Counted from the stretch's first letter, positions 1 to 12,189 are shown. The stretch is 64,000 nt of DNA from Teleogryllus oceanicus (GCA_964035755.1 CAXIVR010000003.1:134266497-134330496); one strand, 5' to 3'. A program made the numbers and translations. The notes: generated from the letters alone by a model not told the origin.

Positions 1-240
1 GAGAAAAGACTTGAAAGTCAATACTTTACGATATTATGTACTCACTAGTACTGAAAACGGCTGTAATCAAGAATGTTAAACCCAAAGTTTGTCGTATTTC
101 GTTTTCCATACATAAAAATGAGATCAACCGCTCTTTGAACTCAATGTATTTAGATTGCAGAGATGGCTTTTGTGGATGCGTTAGAGAGCAATTGAAAAGG
201 AAAGCCACTGCGGGGCTTTTTGCTGATGCTGCGTGCTGCT
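1..240. other. AT-rich non-coding sequence
   Basis: The stretch is unremarkable AT-rich DNA. I see no conserved open frame, repeat or RNA-like fold in it. Confidence 0.5.
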
Positions 241-480
241 CGATATTTGCATGAAATGGCACGGCGGAAACCAGTGACGCTCCCCGACCGACCCAGGGCG
301 TGCGAACGGGCAAATTCGCAAATTCGCAGCGCCTCTTAATACCTCGCGGGCGATGCGGCTTCCCACCAACACATCCGGGCCTCGTCATTGGGCCGGGAGG
401 ACGCGCCCGAAACCCTTCGCAATTCTTTCGAGTGGCCGTTGCAACCGCATTGCTTTTTCGCCATGGTCGAATATCAAGAT
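241..480. other. G+C-rich island 1
   Basis: Base composition switches abruptly to G+C-rich and CpG-rich at about 241 and back at about 480. Open frames exist on both strands, but their translations are arginine/proline/glycine-rich and mutually overlapping, as expected from composition alone. No domain is recognisable. Confidence 0.5.
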
Positions 481-606
481 AGGGGAAAGCTCCATAGAAG
501 ATTCTTTCAACAAAAAACAAACAAAAAAGCCGAATCCATTTATTGCGCTCGCGAAAGCTGTTGACACGCCTTTTGATTTAGATATCATGATAGGTATAGA
601 ATTTTA

Positions 607-616
607 TATTTATATA

Positions 617-675
<59 letters not shown>
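607..675. repeat. (TA)n microsatellite
   Basis: An almost pure TA dinucleotide array of about 60 bp, preceded by a short TG-rich lead-in. It is self-complementary and could extrude as a cruciform. The tyrosine-isoleucine repeat seen in translation is an artefact of the array. Confidence 0.95.
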
Positions 676-677
<2 letters not shown>

Positions 678-679
678 GA

Positions 680-1230
680 TATCCATACTATGAAAATTAT
701 TTAGGACTCTTTTGTTTAACTTTTTTAAAAAATTCAGCAAATGTATATTTTAATGTTTTCTTGTGTTCCTAATACGGACGTTTTTTTATTGCATGTGTGA
801 GTACAAGCGATTGAAATGATTTCTTATGAAGTTTCTCGTAAACTCGAAAATGTTCTGTGAAAATTACCTTGAAATTTCATATTTTTAGAAACTCTCGAAC
901 GATATTTTCTCAAAAACTGCTCGAAGTCTTTCAATGCAACTTTGCGCGCAAAACCAGGCTTTACTCTTCTATAACATTGTTGAAGTAAAATTAGGGGACT
1001 GAAACGCGGGGAAAATGTTTAATACATTTTCGGCGGCGATAGGTAGCAGCTGAGAAGAGGGTAGGGCAAAACCGAAATGCTAACCCCGTCTAGAGTTGAG
1101 AAAAGTAACTGGGTACAAGAAAGTCTGTGCCATTCTCTAGTACCACTAGTTAATTCTGAAACTCCTGAGATGCCATGCAACTGACGTTGGTGTAAATTTT
1201 CCAGCGCAGGTTTTTCCTGTCACTGGCGAT
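680..1230. other. AT-rich non-coding sequence
   Basis: Nothing recognisable as a gene or a repeat with another copy in the window. Confidence 0.45.
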
Positions 1231-1242
1231 GGAGCTTTTTGA

Positions 1243-1302
1243 AGGGCGAGGGGGGGAGTAGAAGGCGGGGACAGGGTGGGGCGGGCGGAAGGGCGGCGGG
1301 GC
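1243..1302 (+). other. G-rich patch with quadruplex potential
   Basis: More than four runs of three or more G on the plus strand lie within 60 bp, including a run of seven G and several GGGG/GGG runs separated by short loops. This satisfies the usual G-quadruplex pattern. It is the core of a small G+C-rich island spanning about 1230-1345. Confidence 0.6.
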
Positions 1303-1345
1303 GCGCAGGTGCACAAGGCCTGCCGACTCTCGGCCTCTGAACCGG

Positions 1346-1850
1346 ACGTTCCGTTAATTGGATCCTGCCTCCCAATGGTTCTGTAGGGAGTTAGTATTCA
1401 GTCAAGTCTATTTGTGGCTCAGAGGAAGCCGTAACATTACCGGGTTGAAGCGCGGTTGATCCAGTGATTACACTAAGTAGAAATAGTTGACTTGTTTCTC
1501 CTATTGGTGATCGTGCAATTATTTTGGAACTTTAACATTATACATTTTTATTGTAAATATTATAAATATTGTGTAAATTAAAATATGAATCTAGAATGTA
1601 TAATATGGCTTGACTCTACAAGTAGAAAATGTAATATCTAGTTTCTTGTTAGTTCTTTTAATAATTGATATGATATAATTTCAAGTATTTATTGAATATT
1701 CGTGCTTACTACCAAGCGCCTACAGTCGGGGAGATTGTCAATTCATTTCGGGGAAGTGGTTCAGGAATCAGTCGACCACTCCTCTTTCTTTGGCCACAGC
1801 AACGATCGGGTCCCTCGCTGCACGATAGCGCTCTCGATCTGGAAATGAAT
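1346..1850. other. AT-rich non-coding sequence
   Basis: No supported gene. A weak tRNA-like phrase near 1417-1450 (GTGGCTCAGAGG followed by GGGTTGAAGC) lacks a proper B box and is not called. Confidence 0.4.
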
Positions 1851-2010
1851 GTCGCAACCTTTCGAGAGCAAGAAATGCCGCCGCTGGCCGTCGGCCAGGC
1901 GACCGCGCGGGGCAAAAAGGAAAGAGGTGTTGATGGAAGGTGAAGCGCTTCCTATCTGCGCGTCCTCTGCCGGCAGCCCGGCTACGGCCCCTGCGGGTGG
2001 GGAAGTAGAT
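1850..2010. other. Small G+C-rich island
   Basis: CpG-rich patch between AT-rich flanks. Both strands are open across part of it, and neither translation resembles a known protein. Confidence 0.4.
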
Positions 2011-2280
2011 CCATGAAGGCCATTATTTCTAACAAAAGATCCCGTTTTATTACTTTATTATTATTTACTAGTTTATTATTATTATTGTTGTTATTAATAT
2101 ATTTTAAAGTGAATCATATTTTATCTACAATTGAGTATTTTTAAAATGTATTGAAGGAAATATATTTTGTATACATTTTCGGGGCAAGTTACCCCAGCAA
2201 CCCCATCCTCTGGATGCCCTTGTTGGCGCCGTATCCTTCTTTCATCTTAAAGCTCACCCTCTGCTACTGTGAACGCCCTG

Positions 2281-2400
2281 TCACTCTCATTTTATAAAGT
2301 TGCTCTTGAAAGAAGAGAATCCATACTTCTAAAATCAAATGCCCTCTCATTTTATAGAGTTGCTGTTGAAAGAAGAGAATCAATACTTCTAAATTCAAAT
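2281..2400. repeat. 60-bp direct tandem duplication
   Basis: Two units (2281-2340 and 2341-2400) align at exactly 60 bp. Both contain CTCTCATTTTATA and GAAAGAAGAGAATC, and they differ at only a handful of positions. It is an old local duplication of non-coding sequence, placed directly before dispersed repeat A copy 1. Confidence 0.9.
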
Positions 2401-2402
2401 GC

Positions 2403-2690
2403 GCGGAGAAATTGAAAGAAATCTCTTCAGCCTCCGGTCATGAGAGGAGTATATGCTTTCGTTAGGTACCCATGAACTCCAGAAAATATAAAATTATGAA
2501 ATAAAATTATAAATGTAAGTAGTTGATTGTGTGTATTCTGCCTATTTTCATATTACGTGTTCCAACTGAATTCTCATACTCAGTGCGTCGACACAACTGC
2601 AATCATGCGATTGCAAGCTTCCTAGAAAAAGGGCGCCCGCTAGTAAATATTTGCTATTCACATGTTGCGTTATAAAATGATTTGTTTGTT
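2403..2690. repeat. Dispersed repeat family A, copy 1
   Basis: Shares ordered blocks with 37069-37400 and 42949-43260. These are a CAGCCTCCGGTCATGAGAG-like block, a GAATTCTCATACTCA block and a terminal TTTGCTATTCACATGTTGCG-like block, at matching spacings. No coding capacity is seen, so it is probably a non-autonomous transposable element or the UTR of one. The class is not determined. Confidence 0.7.
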
Positions 2691-2699
2691 TTTTATATT

Positions 2700-3400
2700 C
2701 ATGCTGTATAAAGAATTACACTCCATGTTGTTGCAGTATTCGTGAACACAGTTTATGTTTAAATATTTAACAGTTATTACAGTGTTATACAAACATATTT
2801 CATTTGTTTCATCACCAGTGTGTGCCCTCCTGATTAATTTCTCGCATACTGCTTACGGAGTTCAGAGACAGTACTGTAATGCTTCGGGGAGGGGGAGTGA
2901 ATTTTCAAGCCAAAGACTCTTATTGCCGGTGTGGTATTATGGTCCGTCCGTCTCTGGTCAAAGCTGACGCATAAACAGTGCAGAAGATTTTCTCGAAAAT
3001 TGATATTCTACGTTCGATCTGAAGGACCTCGAGGCTCTGCGAGTTTAAATCGATATTTTGATTTTGAAGGTTCTGTACTTCTCAATAGTTTTAAATTTCT
3101 GAAAAATGACTTCAGTTTTTTTAATTATACTTTGTCTTTACCAGAATACTTCTCAGCAATAATATCCAGCGAGAACTGATTTCCCCAGGAGTACTCACTG
3201 TTCCTTCTCGTGATACTTACCAAGGCTTCTAACTTTCTTTTTTCTGTATATTGTTTAGACGTTTCAATATAGTCCCTTTTATTTAACACATTCTATAATA
3301 TCTCTTGGTGGTTATAAAATAAAAATATTTGAAAAACTGTTTTCATTTTAAAATAATCAATAGTCATTCTTGGTTGTCTGAATATTGTATATTGAAGCTT
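2700..3400. other. AT-rich non-coding sequence
   Basis: Two short open frames here (starting near 2755 and 2931) have no recognisable motif. I treat them as chance. Confidence 0.4.
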
Positions 3401-3404
3401 GCCA

Positions 3405-3650
3405 AGACTTCATCAGCGCCCCGCCCCCTCTGCGCAGGCAGACTCGTGGCGGCCAGTGGCCGAAGGCTGTTTTTGCGCGCTCGCGGCTGACGTGGAGCTC
3501 GAGCGTGAAATCACCGCGCTAATGCGAGCCGTGCTGCCACGACCTCTGCCCTCATCCCCACCCGCACCCTCGACCGCGCCCGCGGCGAAGGGGCGGCGCC
3601 CGTCGGGCGATTTGGAGGGGTGCCATCCGTCACGCATCTCGGCCTTCCCA
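3405..3650. other. G+C-rich island
   Basis: Sharp-edged CpG-rich island with C-rich runs (CCCCACCCGCACCC-like) in its centre. Overlapping open frames on opposite strands argue against coding. Confidence 0.5.
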
Positions 3651-3659
3651 TTCAACTCT

Positions 3660-4797
3660 CGTTTTCATGCTCCTCCTCCATCTGGTTTGGAAACGACTTC
3701 CAATGGAGCTGTCGTTATCACGCGTTGCCTCGCAGAATGTTTTACCGTGGATAAGCCTATTTTTCGAGGCATTTTTAATTAGCTTTGTTGTCGGCTACTT
3801 TTTGTCAATGGGTAAGGCGGTCAGTTGACTTTTTTTACGTCGTTTTAGTTAATTACTTTTCTAATCACAAAAAGAAAATATTATTTTCAAAGATTGACGT
3901 GGAATTTTAATAAAGTACATCCTATAATTTCTATATTCACCATAAAATAGAAATGAGTACAGGAATGCTTACAATCATCTTTCGGACATGCCGAGGTCCT
4001 ATTAAAACACACATTACAACACCTATAAAGCAACAGTCCTATCAAACAAATGTGTAAATCTCAATTTTGTTTCTTTTATTTATCGTATAATGATGATTCA
4101 TAGCCGCCAAGCGTTAGTCAGTACTAGTGCCGCTTCGAAGAAATTTATTCGTTTTTTTAAATTTATTAGTTTTATATTTAATTGATGAATTGTGTCTCAG
4201 TTTGCTTTTTTTAAAATTACTTCTTCAATATTAAACATTTCACGTCCGTTCGGGTTCTTACGTATTCTGTTTTCGTTACATAGTTTGAAATGTATATCTC
4301 GGCTTTCTGAAATGTATACATTTGAAGTATGCAGCAAGCTTCTGATACGCATATTCAATGGATGCTTTGATCTGCTTCTGCAAACCTTTCCGCCTGCTCA
4401 TTCTATTTTAATGCATCTATCGATCACAGAAAGGAAAATATTTGCAAACACTCGACCGCAGCTGTTCAGGAAACTTGGAAAATTGAATGACTGTGATCCT
4501 AACTACAAGATCTGCCAGTGTTGCAGAAATAGATTCGATGCCAGTACTTAGAAAGTAGTTGGGCTAATTTCTAAAACATGTAAAGTTACTTTCTCCATTT
4601 TTCGCCGTCTTTTTAGGAATCTAACACCTAACATCAAACAACTAGTAATGCTACAATAGCTCGCTCTTTCTCGTATTAGATTATTATTATTTAAGTTATC
4701 ACATCCCTATCCAGGACAAACCCTTCCACACTCCAGCTCACAAAAAAGAACTTAGCAGTTGAGCTAAAACCTGGCGAAGTCAAATGTATTTTTATAT
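3660..4797. other. AT-rich non-coding sequence
   Basis: A 119-codon open frame at 4192-4551 is the longest here. It ends in a segment with three clustered cysteines (C-x-C-C), but I recognise no family, and its leucine/phenylalanine-rich body fits AT-rich chance sequence. Confidence 0.4.
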
Positions 4798-4799
4798 TT

Positions 4800-4861
<62 letters not shown>
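4798..4861. repeat. Compound (TTC)n(TTA)n microsatellite
   Basis: About 30 bp of TTC repeats pass by a single-base change into about 30 bp of TTA repeats. The pattern suggests one array partly converted by a C-to-A change that then spread by slippage. Confidence 0.95.
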
Positions 4862-4869
4862 ACATCAAG

Positions 4870-5635
4870 GATTAGGCATGAATGCTTGTTCTATCCTCTT
4901 CAATGTTAATATCGTCAATCTACCGAGTCTTTGTTCTTCCAACTCTTCTTCTGCCAGCCGGTAAATAGCCTTGTTTTTATCTTTTGTCGTCATATTAGAT
5001 GATGTCTGGCAGTATCTTCGAGGATTGTCAGTAGCTACATGTCCCCTGGCCGCGTTACGAGCGCTGCGCAGGGTAAGCGCGGCAATGGAGCTGCCTTATT
5101 GCATCCGAGCCTGCAGTCACTTGTAGTAATCCCAAGTGAAGGATGATTAGAGAGAAGAAGATTCAGAAATAGATAACTGAGAGAAGATAGGTGACTCCCA
5201 AGGCTTTCGAGCTCTAATAGCTTCAGGATCGAAACAATCAAGAGTTTGTCAAGGGAGACAGGAAATATATAGGATTTTTTTCCTATTTAACATTCACAAT
5301 TCTATTACACAGAACTTAAGTCTACAAGTTCATGTCAAAACCTTTGATTTTTCGTGTTTCTCTATATTCACTGTCAAATAATAATTTTGCTAGACGCATT
5401 TCACACTCACTTATCTTAAACTATACTATTTGCATATATATTTACACATTTGTCCACTCTAGAATTTCATTCGTTACTTCTTTCTACTATTCCTGTCTCT
5501 GGCTAAGCTGTTTTATAATTTACCTATCTCATTAACAAAATCGTCTTGCCATCTTTTTTGTCTTTCTACACATCGCCATCCTACTTTTGGTCAAAATCGT
5601 CTGAACGGTGGCTTACTGACGAACTGGCATCAGAC
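4870..5635. other. Non-coding sequence with one small GC patch
   Basis: Mostly AT-rich. A small CpG-rich patch lies at about 5038-5115. No gene is supported. Confidence 0.4.
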
Positions 5636-5639
5636 TGAC

Positions 5640-5815
5640 CGTTATGTTGTCTCAGCCACTCTTTCGGTAACAAGGACCCACAAAACGTGGATTTAGAGTA
5701 CACTGCGTGGTAGAGGAAGTAAATTACTTCATACAATATATAGATTTATCTACATTTTCGGCATCCTGACTCCCCAAAACGAGTTTTTTGACGATAAATC
5801 GCGGTTTTTTGTTGT
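5640..5815. repeat. Dispersed repeat family C, copy 1
   Basis: Ordered matches to 35400-35570. These are a CGGTAACAAGGACCCACAAA block (the partner reads CGGTACCAAAGACTCACAAA), an ATATATAGATTTATC block followed by ACTTTT/ACATTTT, and a GACGATAAATCGC-like block. Diverged but collinear, so a shared ancestral repeat is likely. Confidence 0.6.
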
Positions 5816-5819
5816 TGTT

Positions 5820-7620
5820 ATTTTTTCCTCTCGGAAGAGTTACAATACTTCCTCTATTTTCTTTAAGTAGAATATTCTGTTTTCTCCGAGTTGATGTCTG
5901 TTGTTTAACTCACAGTTATGTCATTTAATAATTTGCTCGACATAATTCGTCGTTTTTTAAACCTTTAAGCATAATGGATTTGCGTGTTGATGATATTCCA
6001 AAGTTTTGCATTTCGTGAATTTTTTCAAGATCTCGTTGTGATCTGCGCCCCTACTTAGCGTATTTTTATTGCAAAGTACGTCGGAATCGAGAATCAAATC
6101 GCCAACTCGCAACTGAGCACATCGTAAACGAACCGTGAAGTGATCTACGAGCCGAAACGGTTGCTAAATCGAATGTAAATGTATCGAACTTCATCTTTGC
6201 GCGGCTTAAAGTGGGAGGATCCGAACGAAGCTCGGACTGGAGAACACGAGCCTGGAACAGTTCTTCTGGTTGTTGTGGCTGTGGTAACTTCAGACATTTT
6301 ATTTTAATCCTGCGTTAAATATGCGTTCTTTCAAATGTGTATTCGGCGTTCATAAAGCCAATTTTTTTTCGGGTATAGACATATTAGTCACACAACTGTA
6401 ATTCTAATTTATAATGAAAAGATTAGTTTAATATGCAGCGTTTCTTTTATTTCGCTACATTGTACTTCCAATTCATAATACGCATGCAGAAATCATTTTT
6501 TCTAAGTCTTTTGTCGATTTGCTGATACTCGTTCGACGATTTGGAATAATTCTAAAATAAAATGCACACTTTTTCTACACTACAGTATTCCTGAAAAAAT
6601 ATTTGAAGTTGGTAATTTTTTAATGCGTTTTGCTTATGAATACAAAATACACGTACTTAATTATTTTTATCGTGCCTTTGTAGTTTGTTGTGTAGTTAAA
6701 ATCCAGCTAACTTTCCTGTAAAAGCATTTTTTTGTCTTACCTGAATTGCTGGTTAATCGATGGGTTGAAAATTGTTTTAAGTACCGCATTACGTAGTTGT
6801 GTAATTGTTATTGAAGATGAAGGTTGGCGTAATTTTCTCTTTGTCACACGCAACTCGTGTCAATTTTTCATAAGCATTTTGTGTTCTTGACCCTATTAGA
6901 CATGACATGTATTCAGCTTTTATTTTGCAACTGTTGTTACATCTCCAACGAGAGGCGATAATGCGAGAACCACATTGTGGGTGTGGCTCTTTTCTAGAAG
7001 ATATGCAGTATTTGTGATACCCAGCCCAGGCTATTAGCTGCGTTCTATAGAGAAGATTCGCATGGCAGCTGTTACATAGAAAATACTCAAAGCGAGGATT
7101 TGTTTTGTGGAGTTAGTTTTTAACGCTTTATGGAAATATAATAAAACTATTGATATAAACTATAAAAACTGATAAACCGTAACAAACACAGTTGTAAAAA
7201 TGTAATTAAGTATATAAATTCTTTATATTTGCGAAATGCAGTATATATGCAAATTGCGTTTTTTGTTGTGAATGTTCCATAATAAATTGTAAGGCTAAAT
7301 ATGCGAAACTCTTTTAGTAGATATGAAAAAAGTATCCGAATATTTATTTCTAAATTCAGTTTCGAAAGGTATTCATTTGCGGATCGCTGATTTTCAAAGC
7401 ATATCATTTCAGCACGCTTGTACTTGATTGAAGTTATACGTGCAAATAAGGACAATAATGTTTTGCATAATGCAATACATGACTACACTGTTCATTTTGG
7501 TTGTATAGAACATTACTAATGAACGCAGTCATCCTGCGCCATCATCATCTCATTCGCCGACTGTAAATGTGTGGCAATCCAGAGTGCGACCAATAAAGCA
7601 GATTCAATTTTTACACCCGT
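5820..7620. other. AT-rich non-coding sequence
   Basis: Long AT-rich stretch with a less AT-rich section at 6050-6260. An open frame on the minus strand (7147-7455) is isoleucine/leucine/phenylalanine-rich without motifs and is regarded as chance. Confidence 0.4.
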
Positions 7621-7624
7621 CACG

Positions 7625-7830
7625 TGCATGTTAGGCCTAGCCTTCTGTGACTGAACCGGTGTCTAGGTCAGCGGATGGAGAGTATGGCAGCAAAAGCAAA
7701 TGCAGGAGGTTCCCTTACGCCTTCCGGCGGGCCTTCGCCTGGCAACTGCCTCCGCGGTGGGTGGACGGGGCGCACAGTGGAGCGAAATCACAGCGAAAGC
7801 GCGCACAACTCTTTCGGACACCTCAAAGGA
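7625..7830. other. G+C-rich island
   Basis: CpG-rich patch. Two plus-strand frames are open simultaneously across it, which is typical of composition-driven openness and not of a gene. Confidence 0.4.
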
Positions 7831-8211
7831 AGCATTTCAAGCAACAAAAAATTAAGTAAATCAATAACGTTTACAAGAAATCGAAAAATAATAAAATAAC
7901 GCTTCTAATAATTATAAACGAGATGTGCTCTTTTTTGTATGTTAATTTTTAGGGTTACAGATGTTCAAGTGTCGTAATAAAACAAATATTATTTCCTATT
8001 TATTCAGAATGAAGATATTGAAAAGACTTCATTTCTTTCTTAGAGTCTCCTTTTCCAAAAAAATTTGTTTTGATTTGTACTTTATAGGTGTATGGTTGTC
8101 TTTACAGCACCATTCATGGAATCTATTTGGAGTTGGTTATATTTTTTATTATTATTTAAGGTCATATTAACTACGAGGTCATTAGCGATGGCTATTAATT
8201 AACGTTAGGAG

Positions 8212-8362
8212 TATTCGAAGTGATATGGTGATAATGAAGGGTGAAAGAACGAACACAAATGCAACCAAGTCGGAGGCGGGACTCTAACCCGCGATCCTTC
8301 GGCCCGAAATTACCCCGGTACTTTTGCCTTAGCGATGTCGGCCTCCCGGATCGGCTGCTATA
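8212..8362 (-). repeat. tRNA-derived SINE-like element (family F)
   Basis: On the minus strand a tRNA-like head is visible. A GAGGCCGACATCGCTAAGGC segment (candidate A box, from about 8350 downward) is followed about 40 nt later by GGGTTAGAGTCCCG (candidate B box, around 8286-8299, one substitution from the usual GGTTCGAGTCCC). The acceptor arms do not pair into a tRNA, and the sequence runs on into an unrelated AT-rich tail, so a SINE fits better than a tRNA gene. I see no second copy in the window. Confidence 0.5.
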
Positions 8363-8479
8363 TTGTATCGCTTATAATTAATAGCTCTATCTCGTTAACA
8401 TTCAACTTTCTTTCTCTTTGTTTGTAAACGTTGTCCATTTGCGACTTCTCATTCTTTACGCGCAGTTTTGAGCATTTGG

Positions 8480-8720
8480 AGCAGTGTGCGACGCAGGTGG
8501 TGGTGGTGGTGGGGGGGGGGGCTGTGACGCCGCCGCGAGTGCGCAAACAACGGGCGGAGGGCGCAAACAGAGCGACCGAGCGCGGTCTGGTGCCCCGCCC
8601 ACCCCCAACCCCAACCCCATCCCCAACCTCACCCCCACCCCTGCAGCCTCTTCGCAGCTTCGCCGCGCCGAGTTGCGGTGCGCGCCCCGTCTCAGCTCCG
8701 TGGCCAACTCTTTACCTCAA
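8480..8720. other. G+C-rich island with GGT and C-rich tracts
   Basis: Contains (GGT)n followed by a run of about eleven G (8496-8521). It also contains a C-rich tract (8595-8645) built of CCCCAAC/CCCCAT units, giving quadruplex potential on both strands. Confidence 0.6.
8496..8521 (+). repeat. (GGT)n / poly-G microsatellite
   Basis: Five GGT units run into a homopolymer of about eleven G. Such a tract is prone to slippage and sequencing error. Confidence 0.9.
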
Positions 8721-9265
8721 AGTTGCCTTCGTTTGGTGAACTTGTTTAGACGCAGAAAGTTCTACCGTCTGAGACTGAGAATTTGTGCAGATTTAAATAC
8801 ATTCTGATCACAGCAATCAACACGTCGTTATTTTATACTAAATTAATTTTGTTTTTTTAGAATGGAATTAGATATTTTACTGCGACTGAGATGTTAACAA
8901 GTCTTGTCAGTCATATTCCATTATCATGCAATGAATCTCCAACATCGCACATGAACTGTACATTCGATACTATACGTCAAAATAGATCTATTAAACCAAG
9001 CGTCGATCACAAACTCTTCAGAACTAAACAAGGTATTTGTTTAAAGCATCCCCTGTTATTTTTTAACAGAAAACAAGATTTTCCTTTCTTTTTAAATAAT
9101 TTGCGCGGTATATTGCGGCCCTATTTCATCGAAGCCTGTTATGAGGTGATGAGATTAATAAAAAGATCGTAATTCAGTAATTAAATATGTAACCTTTGTA
9201 ACTGCATAATTACCATACTAATACAAAATGTTCGTGATCTATTGCATAAATTACCTGAGGCATGT
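8720..9265. other. AT-rich non-coding sequence
   Basis: A 93-codon open frame at 8891-9172 has no recognisable domain and no GC3 bias. It is left uncalled. Confidence 0.35.
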
Positions 9266-9269
9266 CTCG

Positions 9270-9960
9270 CGAACGTATTTCCTGTTCAGCAGCCTCCGCT
9301 GAGAGTTGGTCTCATCTGACGGCGGATTCCCCCGACCCCACTGCAGCGTGTGTCTCTTCCAGCGAATCGCTCGCACCTCTCTCTTCGCGCGGCGGGGCTC
9401 GCTAGCATCCGCATAGCGTTTCATTTAGCATGGCGGTGATCGCCCTAACTTTTTGATCGCGCGCCGCTCTCGCTAATTGAAAAGACAGCGGTTCGCGAAC
9501 GACGTATTGTAAAGTTCCGCTCTCGCCCGCCCCGCCCCCGCTCCCGCCGCGGAGTGCTTTATCGAGACGAGGTTATTAGATGTTATCCCCGGGGGCGGAA
9601 ATTGCCTCCTGTTACTTCTCGGCGAGGAGGCGAGCGGGGGTGGGAGCAGGGGAGGGCGGTCGCCGCCGCGGGCGAAGGGAAGAACTTGGAGCCGTCCGTA
9701 GATAAGCGGCAATGTACAATTCAGAAACTGCAAATTAGGCTGATTGTATCTCGTACTCTTGAGAGCGGCTCGTGTATCTCCGGGCCGCCGAGACACCGCT
9801 GCCGTATGGTAATGCGGTTTGATTCCCTCCCCCCCGTCTCGCCACGCCCCCTCGCTCACCGTGCTGGGGAGCGCGCGCTTGCACTAACACGCGTGCCTAT
9901 GGCGCAGTGGGCAAATCGAATTACTCACGGTTGCCAATGCTAACTCGCGAGTAAATTGCT
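9270..9960. promoter_or_regulatory. Large G+C-rich island with embedded motif-dense segments; possible cis-regulatory element
   Basis: CpG-rich sequence alternates with compact, non-repetitive segments around 9560-9600, 9690-9780 and 9890-9970. These hold GCTAATTG, GTTATTAGATG, GCAAATTAGGC, TAATGCGG and AATTACTC. Such TAAT-core sites inside a CpG island resemble developmental enhancers. The sequence shows only composition and short motifs, so the regulatory role is inference and no target gene is visible. Confidence 0.3.
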
Positions 9961-10289
9961 AATGTATCCAATTAGTGGGTATAATCCCATCCTTCTCCTC
10001 CGCATTGGTTAGCTTGTCATTAAGGCAACGCGACATTTCGTCTGCAACCGCATTTTGTATCTGGGGATTCATTTGGCGTTATGAGATACCTGCAAATAAG
10101 ATATTGTCAACTTTGTTATTTCGACTATTTGCTCCGCCCGACCCATTCAATTGGCCAGAATTCCATTGCAATGCATTCATCCTACTGAGAGTGGAATGAA
10201 ACAGAAGAACATAACGAAATTTACATAAATGGGAGAAAACGAACAAAAAGCTCTTGCGTTTGAAAGTAAATTATGGGATCTGACCCGCT

Positions 10290-10700
10290 ACAGGGGTTCC
10301 TCTGAAGTGGTGCATGTGCGCGTTATCAGGATTGCAGTTGTTATCCCTGCATAATGACGCGCGCTCGCGCAACGCGATTGTGAGTTAGGCCGTTTCGGGT
10401 TGGGCGTTGTGCAGTTGGCGCGCCAGGTGGACGCTGCGCCTCGATTCCATCGGCGAAACGCGTAACGCGCCCGCATCCAGGGGTATTTATTGGTGTTTTG
10501 TAGCCGCGATGACGAATAAAAACGCGGCGTTGGCGCGGGCGATCGATTCCGGCGGCCGCGTGCCGCGCGCGCCTCGTTTGCGTTTCGCTCGCCCGCGCTC
10601 AAAACCCTCCAGTCGCCAACTTCCTCCGCCATCCAGCCGATTTGCCTCTGGACTCAAACCTGGTCCGGGCCAGCGCAGTAAACTAGACGCCTCTGGCGGC
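10290..10700. other. G+C-rich island
   Basis: CpG-rich, with long open frames on both strands that are arginine/alanine/serine-rich. No domain is seen. Flanked on the right by AT-rich DNA to about 11030. Confidence 0.45.
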
Positions 10701-11029
10701 CAGAGTAGACACCACTTACACTGCACAACGATTTGGGAGGGAATATTTGCGAAAGTTGAAGCCGGAGTTACAAATAATATAATGCCAACCGTTCGTGATT
10801 AATGTTTAATGATTTAAACTATGGGTTACAATTTGGCTAGTTAGAAATTATTGTTCTGTATAAGTAAAGTGATGTGTAATGTTCCGTGATATTAAGTTGA
10901 AAACTGTTATTTACGGAGTTTTTCAGACTGACAGAAGTTTCAATAAAAGGATAGCGCGTTTCAATATTATGAAGCGTCCATTTTTATGTGAAGAATTTGA
11001 GGGCGCACAAATACGTTCGTCACAAGTAT

Positions 11030-11960
11030 TTCCCGGTATTTACAAGGCGATCTGTCCGACGGGTGACGGGCGTGTATGGGAGGACGTTGAAGGCTGCTCG
11101 CCCTCCGCGCCACGTCCGATCGCCACGGCCGCCGGCGCCGCCTGACTCCAACCCGCGTCACTCACGTCTCCGCCGCCGGCCGCCGGCGGGGGGGGCGTGT
11201 TTTTGTGCGACGCAGCCGCCTTCGTCCTCGCCTCGCTCCCTCCTCCGCGTTCATCACCGCCTCTGCTCGGCCTCCCGCGACGCCCCGCCCCCGCCGCAGT
11301 CATCGCCGCCGCCGCCACCCCCATCCCCGCCCCCGCCTCTAACGCCGCCGTCGCCCGGCATTGGACGCCGCTAATGGAAGCGATGTCGACCTCGCGACGG
11401 GTGGCGTGTCGAAGGCGGAGCTGAGGCTGGGGACTGCAGTGCGAGGGTAGGACATGGGCGGGGGCGGGGCCGGGGACAGTGGAGACGGCCGTCTGACGTC
11501 GCTTTCCAAACACTGGGACTCCTTGTAATGCGAGAGGGCCGATAGCCTTTTTTGTGCCGTGGAGGCATGTAGATGGAGCCAGCGCCCGCCCGTGGCGTCT
11601 CCATCTCCCGCTCCTAATCCCCCCATCCCCCCTCTTGTCCTCCTCCGTTTCTCCGCCGGCCCTTATTACGCGGATCCGAACGCAGTTGGCTCTCCTCCGC
11701 TCCGCGCCCCTTTTTCTTTCGTTTGCTTTCCGCTCCACGTCCTGCGAGCCCAGCGCAGCTCTTGAATTCCGCATTGACGAGCGAACAAACGAGACGTGTA
11801 ATTGTTCTCGTCTGGGCGGTATTATTTTTAGCTCTACGCAGACGGGGCTCTAGAATCGTGGAAAAATGAACGATGTTTGACCCGCCATTTGTTTTGCCTT
11901 TCGAGACGGAGCCCCGTGTTGACCCTGTCACGCTGCCTCCAAAATGTTTCCAATGGTGTG
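11030..11960. other. Large G+C-rich island with C-rich tracts
   Basis: One of the longest islands. It contains a poly-G run near 11187, CCGCCGCCGCCACC-type triplet runs (11290-11350) and CCCCCATCC runs (11620-11640). A 244-codon minus-strand frame crosses it, but it is overlapped by equally long frames in other phases with alanine/arginine/glycine-rich output, so coding is not supported. Confidence 0.5.
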
Positions 11961-12185
11961 CTGTAAAAATATACGCGTGGAGAGGGTCGTCTCAAATGGA
12001 TTATGCCTGAAGGCATTGAAGAAATTTCCGATTCATAGCAAATCTTTGTCGGGTTTGTTTTATTTCATTTTACTAACATCTGGTTTTATTACATTTTGTA
12101 TGTTTGTTTCACAAAGCTTGCTAAATTTTGCTAGAGATTTTTTTAATAAAACTGATTAATTACGTGAGAATTTCGAAGGACAAAA
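11960..12185. other. AT-rich non-coding sequence
   Basis: Short AT-rich spacer before the foldback element. Nothing recognised. Confidence 0.4.
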
Positions 12186-12189
12186 ATTA

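Noticed and set aside
4490..4551. Cysteine cluster (C-x-C-C-x-x-x-F) at the end of an open frame as a zinc-binding tail
   Set aside because: Too few ligands, with no repeat or family match. The upstream frame is AT-driven.
11040..11774. 244-codon minus-strand open frame, the longest in the window
   Set aside because: Ala/Arg/Gly-rich output from a GC island. Competing open frames in other phases, no motif, no GC3 pattern distinct from the other codon positions.
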